Below the pieces are notes generated by a model. That model saw nothing but the letters and a program-made list of their open reading frames with translations, was not told where the DNA came from and searched no databases. A DNA stretch of 34,584 bases from positions 1-34,584 of the forward strand of contig DAOUBP010000145.1 of NCBI GenBank assembly GCA_034432655.1, given 5' to 3'. The translations under genes and the position numbers were made by a program. This DNA is from DAOUBP01 sp034432655 (GTDB taxonomy: Bacteria > Chloroflexota > Anaerolineae > CG2-30-64-16). Position 1 is the stretch's first letter. The number at the start of each line of letters is the position of its first letter. Below are positions 15,560 through 21,987 of the stretch, piece by piece.

Positions 15560-16258
15560 CACGATCACGCTCAATCCGGCGCCGAAGTAACCCCCGTAGA
15601 TGGCCGCGGCAAACACCGGGAGCATCACCCAGGCTCTCTCGCTGTGCCCCGGCCGCGTGTTCTCCTGCCCCGGAGACAGGCCAGCATCCTGAGCTGAGGG
15701 CGACAGCCCGGAATCGAAAGGCCTGCCCTGAGCTTGGCGAAGGGATGCGGCCTCGCCGGGATGCCCGCTGCGCCCCTTCGCTTCCGCTCCGCTGCGCTCA
15801 GCATGCTCCGCTGAGTTTTCCTTTGCTGTGGCATTGCGGCGCGGCGTCAGCATCTGCCCCGAGCGCCGCATGACCCAGCCACGGACCCGTTCCTGGCTGG
15901 CCAGCAGGGCGCAGGCCAACAGGATCAGCCACGGCACCAGATCGCGGAACAGCCGCTCACTGGTGCTGAGCAGCAACAACCCACCGGCCAGGCCGCCGAG
16001 AACCGATATGGGGACCAACAGGCGCAGGCGGCCTTCCTGCCCTTGCAGGTCTTTCGCCTGGGCAAAAGTGGCACCCAAATAGCCGGGCACCAACGCAACC
16101 GTGTTGGTCACATTGGCCGCCACAGCAGGGACGCCGGCCGCCATCAGCGCGGGGAAGGAGATCAGGGTGCCGCCACCAGCGATGGCGTTCACCGCACCGG
16201 CGGCCATAGCCGCCAGCCCGACCAACAAAAGGTTTGTCAGGTTTGAGGGATCAAGCAT
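15290..16258 (-). CDS. TauE/SafE-family permease
   Basis: A 322-residue membrane protein of the sulfite exporter TauE/SafE (DUF81) family, thought to export sulfite or organosulfonates. The N-terminal repeat is LLLVGLAAMAAGAVNAIAGGGTLISFPAL and the second half begins PVFAAAIYGGYFGAGLSVIVLA, the two inverted-topology halves expected for the family. Residues about 131-209 between the halves are hydrophilic, low in conservation and repeat-derived, lengthening the central loop from the usual 10-20 residues. ATG 16258 follows GGAG at about 7 nt. Its 3' 270 nt overlap the phosphatase frame in the convergent direction. Substrate specificity cannot be seen. Confidence 0.9.
   Translation of the reverse strand: MLDPSNLTNLLLVGLAAMAAGAVNAIAGGGTLISFPALMAAGVPAVAANVTNTVALVPGYLGATFAQAKDLQGQEGRLRLLVPISVLGGLAGGLLLLSTSERLFRDLVPWLILLACALLASQERVRGWVMRRSGQMLTPRRNATAKENSAEHAERSGAEAKGRSGHPGEAASLRQAQGRPFDSGLSPSAQDAGLSPGQENTRPGHSERAWVMLPVFAAAIYGGYFGAGLSVIVLAVLALVYNDTLTRLNGLKQAIAFSVNVAAAVFFLFSGRVVWQAALIMAVGALIGGNLGGRFASRIPPIALRRTVVGIGVVVALIYLLR
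15632..15868. repeat. repeat-derived insert in the central loop of tauE
   Basis: On the tauE strand the insert encodes ASLRQAQGRP, a peptide I recognise as the translation of a GCTTGGCGAAGGGATGC-type palindromic repeat widespread in metagenomic bacterial genomes. It continues as LSPSAQDAGLSPGQ, which contains a duplicated LSP motif. It fits between two membrane halves, in frame. Confidence 0.65.
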
Positions 16259-16314
16259 TGCAGGCTCCGACGGTAAACGGTGATGCTATTGTACCACATC
16301 CCGGTCGTAGCCCA

Positions 16315-16860
16315 TCATTTTACCGTCAGCGGCAGCCCGGCCACCATGAAGAGCACGCGGTCGGCCGCGGCGGCCAGGCGCTGGTTGGCGCGGCCCAGCG
16401 CGTCGCGATAGGCGCGGCCCAGCGGATAGGGCGGCACCAGGCCCAGCCCCACCTCGTTGCTGACGACGATCCAGGCAGCGGCGCCCTCGCGATAGGCCGC
16501 CAGCAGCGCCGACACCTCGGCGTCCACCGCGGCTTCCGCCGCCTGCGCCGTCGGCTCCTCACCGAGCGCCAGCACGGCATTGCTTGCCAGCAGGGTCACG
16601 CAGTCGAGCAGTATGACGCGCGCCGGCCCGATCGCTTCAGCCAGCGGCGCGGCGAGCAGCGACGGCGCCTCCAGCGTGCGCCAGCCGGCCGGCCGCGTGG
16701 CCCGGTGCGCGGCGATGCGCGCGCACATCTCCTCGTCGAACGCCTGGGCGGTGGCGATGTAGAGCACGTCCGGCCCGCCCAGTTCCACGGCCAGCCTCTC
16801 GGCGTAGCTGCTCTTGCCGCTGCGCGCGCCGCCGAGAATGAGGATCAATTCCTTTGTCAC
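16315..16860 (-). CDS. cobU: adenosylcobinamide kinase / cobinamide-phosphate guanylyltransferase
   Basis: Bifunctional enzyme of the nucleotide-loop pathway: phosphorylates adenosylcobinamide, then transfers GMP to give adenosylcobinamide-GDP. The 181-residue protein has the P-loop LGGARSGKSSYAE at residues 9-21, then YIATAQAFDEEMCARIAAHRATRP with the catalytic-His region, and WIVVSNEVGLGLVPPYPLGRAYRD, all typical of CobU/CobP. Start is GTG 16860 with GGGGAG 5 nt upstream. It is the last gene of the cobT-cobS-cbiR-cobU operon under the cobalamin riboswitch. A triple hairpin repeat separates it from cbiR. Confidence 0.95.
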   Translation of the reverse strand: MTKELILILGGARSGKSSYAERLAVELGGPDVLYIATAQAFDEEMCARIAAHRATRPAGWRTLEAPSLLAAPLAEAIGPARVILLDCVTLLASNAVLALGEEPTAQAAEAAVDAEVSALLAAYREGAAAWIVVSNEVGLGLVPPYPLGRAYRDALGRANQRLAAAADRVLFMVAGLPLTVK

Positions 16861-16886
16861 ACTGCTCCCCTTTGGCTTGTTGCGTT

Positions 16887-16966
16887 TAGATTGCGGCGCT
16901 CAGGCGCCGCTTTAGATTGCGGCGTCAAGACGCCGCTTTTCGATCGCGGCGCTCAGGCGCCGCTTT
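16887..16966. repeat. three tandem hairpin repeats between cbiR and cobU
   Basis: Three units of about 26-27 bp, each with a GCGGCG...CGCCGC hairpin at 16893-16910, 16919-16936 and 16946-16963, separated by TTTAGATT or TTTTCGATC. Copies 1 and 3 have the same hairpin; copy 2 carries a compensatory change (GCGGCGTC/GACGCCGC). The compensation indicates that base pairing, not exact sequence, is kept. Confidence 0.75.
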
Positions 16967-17816
16967 ACCACCGCTCGCCGCTCCCCGAGCCAAAAGCGGC
17001 CTCGTGCGGCCGCAATCCAAAATCCAGGCCCGGCCCACGACGCGCCAGCGCTGCGGCCAGCGCCGCCTGCGACGACTCCAGATCGGCCTGGTTGAACACT
17101 TCCAGCGTCAGAACCCCGCTGAAGCGTTCGGCCAGGAACGCCACCACCGGGTCGAGCCGGTCGGCGGGGACGTGCGCCACCGAGGCGTGATCGCGCGCGG
17201 CGATGCCGTGCAGGTGGATCACACGCGCCCGGTCGAGCCAGCGCGCCAGGTGATCCAGCGGGTCGGTCCCTTGCAGCCACAGGTGGCCGATGTCAATCGT
17301 GCGGCTGACCGGCAGCGCCGCGACGATCGGCGCGAACGCCTCCGGGTCCCAACGCTCCAGGTTCTCCACGCACAGCCGTTCCGGTTCGTCCAGCCAGCCG
17401 CAGACGACCTCCAGCGCTCGGCGGGCATCCTCCTGCCAGCGGGCCATTGTAGAGCAACTGCTCGCAGTTGCCCTACAGTCCCCATCCGGCGGAGGGGCCA
17501 GATGCACCGTGTACGCATACGGCTCCAGCTCCCGCGTCGCCTCGATCACCCGCCGCGCCTTGATCAGCGAGACGTGCGTCTCCTCGCCAGCATCCCCCAG
17601 CCGCAGGTCAAGCGGCAGGTGGACGGTGTAGGTCAGGCCGTGCGCCGCGGCCAGCTCGTTCAGCTGCGCGCACAGCGCCGCGTCCGGCAGGTTGCTGCCG
17701 TATTCGTCCGTCTCGAACAGGACAAGCTGCACGTCGTCCACCCGCGGAGCCAGGAACTCGACGTTGGGCAGGATGTCGGCCGGGATGATGTAGGAGGTGG
17801 TACCAATACGAAACAT
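16965..17816 (-). CDS. cbiR: CbiR-like cobamide-remodelling phosphodiesterase
   Basis: A 283-residue TIM-barrel protein of the AP-endonuclease-2/xylose isomerase-like superfamily. It begins FRIGTTSYIIPADILPNVEFLAPRVDDVQLVLFE, which matches the CbiR enzymes that open the nucleotide loop of cobamides to give cobinamide phosphate. Metal-ligand candidates are His in YTVHLPLDL, Glu in CVENLE, the Asp/His of RTIDIGHLWLQ and His in VIHLHGI. Its place between cobS and cobU fits a role in remodelling imported cobamides with CobU, CobS and CobT. A 30-bp palindrome adds about 10 residues at 114-123. The name rests on recall of the family and gene context, not on a search. Confidence 0.75.
   Translation of the reverse strand: MFRIGTTSYIIPADILPNVEFLAPRVDDVQLVLFETDEYGSNLPDAALCAQLNELAAAHGLTYTVHLPLDLRLGDAGEETHVSLIKARRVIEATRELEPYAYTVHLAPPPDGDCRATASSCSTMARWQEDARRALEVVCGWLDEPERLCVENLERWDPEAFAPIVAALPVSRTIDIGHLWLQGTDPLDHLARWLDRARVIHLHGIAARDHASVAHVPADRLDPVVAFLAERFSGVLTLEVFNQADLESSQAALAAALARRGPGLDFGLRPHEAAFGSGSGERW
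17448..17477. repeat. in-frame palindrome inside cbiR
   Basis: TGTAGAGCAACTGC (17448-17461) and GCAGTTGCCCTACA (17464-17477) match as inverted arms at 13 of 14 positions around 2 nt. The core GGGCAACT equals that of the perfect palindrome at 2819-2847. On the cbiR strand it encodes part of DCRATASSCST in a loop. Confidence 0.7.
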
Positions 17817-17834
17817 GTGGACCTTGTGAAACGT

Positions 17835-17925
17835 GATGCGTGGTGCGTATTGCGTAGCCGCGCCGATGAGGAGTGAGCATCCTCAGATGCGAACAGACCT
17901 GTTTCCCTGTCTACTTGTTTCCCTG
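17835..17925. repeat. heptamer and TTTCCCTG repeats between cobS and cbiR
   Basis: GCGTATTGCGTAG-type heptamers at 17844-17857 and the unit TGTTTCCCTGTCTACTTG near 17898-17916, which also occurs at 9231-9247. No gene is seen in 17817-17926. Confidence 0.65.
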
Positions 17926-17926
17926 C

Positions 17927-18670
17927 TCACGTAACCAAACACCCGCTCACCAACATTGCTACTTCCGCCAGCTCGATGATCGCGCCGTAGACGTCGCCGG
18001 TGAGGCCGCCGAGGCGGCCGCGGGCCAGGCCGGCCATCGCCAGCAGCGCCAGGCCGGCCGCGGCCCAGGCGATCAGCCCGCGCCAGCCGAGGGGCGCGGC
18101 GGCCAGGCCGGCGAGGACGGCGGCGATGACCAGCTCGCGGCGGCCCAGCCCGCGGCGAAAGGTGTCGCCCATGCCGCCCGGCCGCGCCGAGGGGTAGGCC
18201 TTTGCCGCGATCACCGCGGCCCAGCGTGCCAGCGCGGGGATGGCGATCAGCGCGGGGAGCGCATGCGGGCCCCGCAGCACGCCATCCAGCGCGGCCAGCT
18301 TGACCAGCAGCAGGAGGATCAGGCCCGTCGCGCCGAAGCCGCCGAGGCGGGGATCCTTCATGATCTCCAGCCGGCGCTCGCGGCCGACGGGCACGAAGAG
18401 CGCGTCGCAGCAATCGGCCCAGCCGTCCAGGTGCAGCGCGCCGGTGAGCCCGGCCCAGGCGGCCAGCACGAGCGCGGCCGGCAGGAGCGACGCGGCCTGC
18501 GCCAGGCCGATCCGCCCCAGCAGCCCCGTCAGCCCCGCCAGCAGCCCGCCGACCAGCGCGCCGACCAGCGGATAGAACGCCATCGCTCGCCCCGGCGCCG
18601 CGCCATCCTCCGCCGGCATGCGCACGGGCAGGGTCGTCAGCAGACCGACGGCGCGCAGGAAGTCATTCAT
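17927..18670 (-). CDS. cobS: adenosylcobinamide-GDP ribazoletransferase (cobalamin synthase)
   Basis: Integral membrane enzyme that joins adenosylcobinamide-GDP with alpha-ribazole (phosphate) to complete the cobamide. The 247-residue protein is rich in hydrophobic helices and has FLRAVGLLTTLPV at the start, GALHLDGWADCCDALF (the conserved acidic DGxADxxDA site) near residues 78-93 and LTGDVYGAIIELAEV near the C-terminus. ATG 18670 opens the frame directly after the repeat region at 18672-18720. It lies between cobT and cbiR in the same operon. Functions downstream of CobU and CobT. Confidence 0.95.
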   Translation of the reverse strand: MNDFLRAVGLLTTLPVRMPAEDGAAPGRAMAFYPLVGALVGGLLAGLTGLLGRIGLAQAASLLPAALVLAAWAGLTGALHLDGWADCCDALFVPVGRERRLEIMKDPRLGGFGATGLILLLLVKLAALDGVLRGPHALPALIAIPALARWAAVIAAKAYPSARPGGMGDTFRRGLGRRELVIAAVLAGLAAAPLGWRGLIAWAAAGLALLAMAGLARGRLGGLTGDVYGAIIELAEVAMLVSGCLVT

Positions 18671-18671
18671 T

Positions 18672-18721
18672 ATGCGTACTGCGTACTGCGTAGCGCATGA
18701 TTCGCCATTCGCTCATTCGGC
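18672..18721. repeat. heptamer and CGAAT repeats between cobT and cobS
   Basis: GCGTACTGCGTACTGCG heptamers at 18674-18691 are followed by ATTCGCCATTCGCTCATTCGG (CGAAT units on the minus strand). The TGA stop of cobT (18715-18713) is inside one such unit, as is the stop of aroA at 25548. Confidence 0.8.
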
Positions 18722-19768
18722 CTTCTCGCTCACCCCCGCCTCGGCGAAGGTCGCCATCTCGTCCAGGATGCGGCAGGCGGCTTCGATCACGTGAAACGCC
18801 AGCACGGCGCCGGTGCCCTCGCCCAGGCGCAGGTCGAAGTCGAAGAGCGGCCGCACGCCGAGCAGGTCGAACATGGCCGCATGGCCGACCTCCACCGAGC
18901 GGTGCGAGGCGATGAGGTAGGGCCGGGCCGCAGGCGCCAGCCCCACCGCGATGAGCGCGGCCGCGCCGGAGATGAAGCCGTCTATGACGACCGGCACGCG
19001 GTGGGCCGCCGCGCCGATGATGACGCCCGCCAGGCCGGCGATCTCCAGGCCACCGACCTTGCACAGCACGTCGAACGCGTCGGTCGGGTCGGGCCGATTG
19101 ACCGCCAGGCCGGCCTCGATGGCCGCGATCTTGCGCGCCAGGCCCGCATCGTCCACGCCGGTGCCGCGGCCGGTGACGCTCGCCACGGGCCGGCCGCTCA
19201 GCGCGGCGACGATGGCCGCCGACGGCGTAGTGTTTCCGATCCCCATGTCGCCGGTCGCCACGAGGTCCAGTCCCGCGGCGATCTCCGCTTCGACCACGTC
19301 CACGCCGACCTGGATGGCCTCGGTGGCCTGCGCGGCGGTCATGGCCGGGCCGCGGGTGAAGTCGGCCGTGCCGTGGGCCACCTTGCGGCGGATCAGGCCG
19401 GGCGCGTCGGCGAAGTCGGCCGCCACGCCCACGTCCACCACGGTCACGCGTGCGCCGGCCTGGCGGGCCAACACGTTGATCGCCGCGCCGCCGGCCAGGA
19501 AATTATACACCATCTGCGGCGTCACCTCGGCCGGGAACGCGCTGACGCCGTTGCGCACTACGCCGTGGTCGCCGGCCATGACGATGACCGCCTTGCGCGG
19601 GACGCGCGGCCGCGGCTGGCCGGTGATGCCGGCCAGCTGGATCGAGAGCTCCTCCAGCCGGCCGAGGCTCCCTTGCGGCTTGGTCAGGGTGTCCTGCCGC
19701 GCGCGGGCCGCGGCCATGCTGGCCGCGTCCAGAGGTGGGATCGTTGCTACGAGGGTTTGCCAGTCCAT
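18713..19768 (-). CDS. cobT: nicotinate-nucleotide-dimethylbenzimidazole phosphoribosyltransferase
   Basis: Makes alpha-ribazole 5'-phosphate from nicotinate mononucleotide and a lower-ligand base. It has 351 residues, the normal length. Motifs include TKPQGSLGRLEELSIQLAGI, VIVMAGDHGVVRNGVSAFP, NFLAGGAAINVLARQ, GDMGIGNTTPSAAI and near the C-terminus EAACRILDEMATFAEAGVSE, which contains the catalytic Glu region. ATG 19768 follows AAGGAG by 8 nt. First structural gene after the cobalamin riboswitch. Its final codons AE* run into a CGAATGAG repeat that supplies the stop. Confidence 0.96.
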   Translation of the reverse strand: MDWQTLVATIPPLDAASMAAARARQDTLTKPQGSLGRLEELSIQLAGITGQPRPRVPRKAVIVMAGDHGVVRNGVSAFPAEVTPQMVYNFLAGGAAINVLARQAGARVTVVDVGVAADFADAPGLIRRKVAHGTADFTRGPAMTAAQATEAIQVGVDVVEAEIAAGLDLVATGDMGIGNTTPSAAIVAALSGRPVASVTGRGTGVDDAGLARKIAAIEAGLAVNRPDPTDAFDVLCKVGGLEIAGLAGVIIGAAAHRVPVVIDGFISGAAALIAVGLAPAARPYLIASHRSVEVGHAAMFDLLGVRPLFDFDLRLGEGTGAVLAFHVIEAACRILDEMATFAEAGVSEKAE

Positions 19769-19889
19769 AGAAGCAACTCCTTACGGTATCCGGGGCCGGA
19801 TCAGCCGGCCCATCCTGAGAATATTCTCTTCATCATTTCATGGGGAGGAACGAAGGGGCCCAACCGTTGCAAGCTGGGCCCTTGGAAAT

Positions 19890-19915
19890 CAAAAAACCCC
19901 GTCTATCTGACGGGG
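19890..19915 (-). terminator. intrinsic terminator of the cobalamin riboswitch
   Basis: On the minus strand CCCCGTC and GACGGGG pair (19915-19909 with 19903-19897) around AGATA, followed at once by TTTTTT (19896-19891). It lies about 60 nt after the riboswitch aptamer. A second hairpin (GGGCCCA...TGGGCCC, about 19881-19856) follows before cobT. Confidence 0.8.
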
Positions 19916-19974
19916 TGTTGTGCGCCTGAAGCGGCGTCCATAACCCACCCCTTTCCGCGAGGGCGTCACGGACT

Positions 19975-20205
19975 ACAGATGCAGGCGGGTGATCTGGCTC
20001 ATTAGTCCTGGAGTCTTGCAGTCTTGCAGTCGCTTAGTCAATCACATGCTGCTGTTTTGACGATTGGACTATCCGACTGTTCGACTCTCTGACCATCGGA
20101 CTAATCTACAGTTGCGGGACAGCGCCGGACTGGAACCGGTCTTCCCCCATTGCACGCCACGCTTCCGGGCGGCTGGCGTACCTGCATCCGAAGCTATGCG
20201 ATTGT
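19975..20205 (-). promoter_or_regulatory. cobalamin (B12) riboswitch
   Basis: The minus strand shows GGATGCAGGT (from 20189), GGGGGAAGACCGG, AGTCCGGCGCTGTCCCGCAACTGTAG (core of the cobalamin aptamer) and the B12-box-like GAGCCAGATCACCCGCCTGC. The outer stem is GATGCAGG (20188-20181) with CCTGCATC (19985-19978). Binding of adenosylcobalamin should favour the downstream terminator and reduce cobT-cobS-cbiR-cobU expression. The span between the core and the B12 box is enlarged to about 105 nt by AGTC-rich repeats. Confidence 0.92.
20001..20105. repeat. AGTC-rich repeat inside the cobalamin riboswitch
   Basis: Bounded by inverted ATTAGTCC (20001-20008) and GGACTAAT (20098-20105). Inside are direct GTCTTGCAGTCTTGCAGTC units (20013-20031) and GGACTATCCGACTGTTCGACTC units (20066-20086). 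In the RNA this forms a closed peripheral arm between the aptamer core and the B12 box. Confidence 0.75.
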
Positions 20206-20212
20206 CGGGCCG

Positions 20213-20241
20213 TTTGTAACACGGATTCCGATGTTTGTCAA
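20213..20241 (-). promoter_or_regulatory. probable promoter of the cob operon
   Basis: TTGACA (20241-20236) and TACAAA (20218-20213) on the minus strand with a 17-nt spacer, placed so that transcription starts just before the riboswitch. Confidence 0.6.
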
Positions 20242-20429
20242 AAAGACACACCCCGGCTTTACGTTTGGCCGCTGGGTGCAAGATAGAGTATGATGTGACC
20301 GGAGCAGAACGCAGGTCGCTGTTACAATGGATCGCGACCATTAGCGTCTTCATCACGCCGGTCGGCGTGGCGGTAGGCCGCTACCCCTGTTTGTCATATT
20401 TGGAATTGCTGCACGGGCCCGCGCCGGGT

Positions 20430-20459
20430 TTGACAGATTCCCGGTCCCCGTGCTATGAT
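20430..20459 (+). promoter_or_regulatory. promoter of the aromatic amino acid operon
   Basis: TTGACA (20430-20435) and TATGAT (20454-20459) with an 18-nt spacer. The predicted start near 20466 precedes a leader of about 230 nt carrying the leader peptide and attenuator. The region 20242-20429 between this and the divergent cob promoter shows no gene. Confidence 0.75.
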
Positions 20460-20509
20460 TGCACTTGCTTCGATGAGAAAAAAGCTAGAAATAGTCTGAG
20501 ATCGTACCC

Positions 20510-20611
20510 ATGCACATCATTGTGTTCGGCGCCCGCTTTTACTTTTATTACGCCAGCCCGCCCCGGCTTGCCCCCGCGCCGGCTGGATATGTGGCGCCGC
20601 TGATGCAATGA
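20510..20611 (+). CDS. aromatic leader peptide (Phe/Tyr-rich attenuator ORF)
   Basis: ATG 20510 opens a 33-codon frame ending in TGA at 20609-20611. Residues 9-14 read RFYFYY, with Phe-Tyr-Phe-Tyr-Tyr encoded at 20537-20551. Overall 3 Phe and 4 Tyr occur in 33 residues. It lies between a good promoter and an intrinsic terminator, upstream of a Phe/Tyr biosynthesis operon, exactly as leader peptides of phe/trp-type attenuators do. GGCTGG at 20581-20586 can pair with CCAGCC at 20553-20558, at 20620-20625 or at 20653-20658 (the last in the terminator loop), giving alternative folds. The ribosome site is weak. Known from family: ribosome stalling at scarce aminoacyl-tRNA frees an antiterminator. 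Inferred: that this happens here. Confidence 0.7.
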   Translation: MHIIVFGARFYFYYASPPRLAPAPAGYVAPLMQ

Positions 20612-20639
20612 AGCCCAGTCCAGCCAGATTCATCAAGCC

Positions 20640-20677
20640 GAGCGTGGAGGCACCAGCCCCACGCTCTTTCTTTTTCT
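20640..20677 (+). terminator. attenuator terminator of the aromatic operon
   Basis: GAGCGTGG (20640-20647) pairs with CCACGCTC (20659-20666) around 11 nt, followed by TTTCTTTTTCT (20667-20677). It ends 17 nt before the pheA start and 29 nt after the leader-peptide stop, the expected layout for a transcription attenuator. Confidence 0.85.
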
Positions 20678-20694
20678 AGAAGGAGGAGTTACAG

Positions 20695-21945
20695 ATGCCG
20701 GTACGAGGCGTGCGCGGCGCCACCACCGCCGCCGATAACACCCCTGCAGCGATCCTGAGCGCCACTCAGGAGCTATTGGAAGCGCTGGTCGCGGCCAACG
20801 GTATCCAGACCGAAGACCTGGCCAGCGCCACGTTCACTGTCACCCCTGACCTGAACGCAGTCTTCCCGGCCCGCGCGGCCCGCCAGATCGGCTGGCACCA
20901 CGTCCCGCTGCTCAGCGCACTTGAGATCGCCTCGCCCGAGGGCCTGCCCCGCACCATCCGCGTTTTGCTGCACTGGAACACCGACCGCAGCCCTTACGAT
21001 ATCCGGCATGTCTACCTGCGCGACGCGGTGGCGCTGCGCCCTGACCTGAGCGGTGAGTTCGCGCCGCCGGAGCTGAATCCACCGGCCGAACCGCAATCGC
21101 AGCCCAAAAGAGCCGCGGAGGAAGACCGCCTGACCGTGGTCGCCTATCAAGGGGCACCGGGCGCCTACTCGCAAGAGGCAATCTTCCAGCACTTCGGGCC
21201 GGAAGTGCCCACCGTGGCTTGCGAAAGCTTCGCCGACATCTTCAAGGCTGTGGAGGAAGGCCGGGCGACCCTGGGCCTGCTGCCGGTGGAGAACAGCCAG
21301 GCGGGCTCCATCAACCAGGCCTATGACCTGCTGCTGGACCACGACCTGCGCGTGGTGGGCGAGGTGAAGCTGCGCGTGCGCCACTGCTTGCTGGCACCGC
21401 CGGGCGTCACGCCGGCCGACATCCGGCGCGTCCGTTCACACCCGCAAGCGCTGGCCCAGTGCGAACGCTATCTGCGCACGCGCGGCTGGGAGGCGGTGCC
21501 GGCCTACGACACGGCCGGCGCGGCTGCCGAGCTGGCCCGCAACCCTGAACCGGGCACGGCCGCCATCGCCAGCGCCCTGGCCGGCCAGACCTACGGGCTG
21601 CAGGTATTGGACGCCGGGATCGAGGACTCGCCGGACAACACGACCCGTTTCTTCCTGCTCGGCCGCGAGGAACCGCCGCCCGCGCGCCACAACAAGACCT
21701 CCATCGTCTTTGCTACTATGCACACACCCGGCGCGCTGTACAACGCGATGGGCGAGTTCGCCAGCCGGGGGATCAACCTGACCAAAATCGAGAGCCGGCC
21801 GCGGCGCAACCGGCCCTGGCATTATGTATTCTACGTGGACTTTGAAGGCCACTGGCAAGACGCCACGGTTAACCGGGCGCTGCTGGGGTTGCTAACGCGC
21901 ACGACGTTCCTGAAGCTGCTGGGAAGTTACCCGGCCGCAGAATGA
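20695..21945 (+). CDS. pheA: chorismate mutase (AroH type)-prephenate dehydratase fusion
   Basis: Converts chorismate to prephenate and prephenate to phenylpyruvate, the Phe branch. Of 416 residues, 1-120 resemble the trimeric AroH-type chorismate mutase (VRGVRGATTAADNTPAAIL, later RVLLHWNTD and VYLRDAVALRPDL). Residues about 145-325 are prephenate dehydratase (VAYQGAPGAYSQEA, GLLPVENSQAGSINQAYDLL, TRFFLLG). A C-terminal ACT domain has GALYNAMGEF and ESRPRRNRPWHYVFYVD, the GALY and ESRP motifs of Phe binding. AGGAGG lies 8 nt before ATG 20695. Most known mutase-dehydratase fusions use an AroQ helical mutase, so the AroH partner is unusual. First gene of the operon; feedback inhibition by Phe is expected. 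Confidence 0.93.
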   Translation: MPVRGVRGATTAADNTPAAILSATQELLEALVAANGIQTEDLASATFTVTPDLNAVFPARAARQIGWHHVPLLSALEIASPEGLPRTIRVLLHWNTDRSPYDIRHVYLRDAVALRPDLSGEFAPPELNPPAEPQSQPKRAAEEDRLTVVAYQGAPGAYSQEAIFQHFGPEVPTVACESFADIFKAVEEGRATLGLLPVENSQAGSINQAYDLLLDHDLRVVGEVKLRVRHCLLAPPGVTPADIRRVRSHPQALAQCERYLRTRGWEAVPAYDTAGAAAELARNPEPGTAAIASALAGQTYGLQVLDAGIEDSPDNTTRFFLLGREEPPPARHNKTSIVFATMHTPGALYNAMGEFASRGINLTKIESRPRRNRPWHYVFYVDFEGHWQDATVNRALLGLLTRTTFLKLLGSYPAAE

Positions 21946-21987
21946 AGGATTTGCCAGCGACAGTCTATTCCCCCCAGGAGGTCAGCC

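Noticed and set aside
20314..20339. GGTCGC/GCGACC inverted repeat as an operator between cob and aro promoters
   Set aside because: Only 6-bp arms with 14 nt between, off both promoters; too weak to call.
20473..20499. 8-codon ORF (MRKKLEIV) before the leader peptide
   Set aside because: No aromatic codons, no ribosome site; the 33-codon ORF explains the regulation better.
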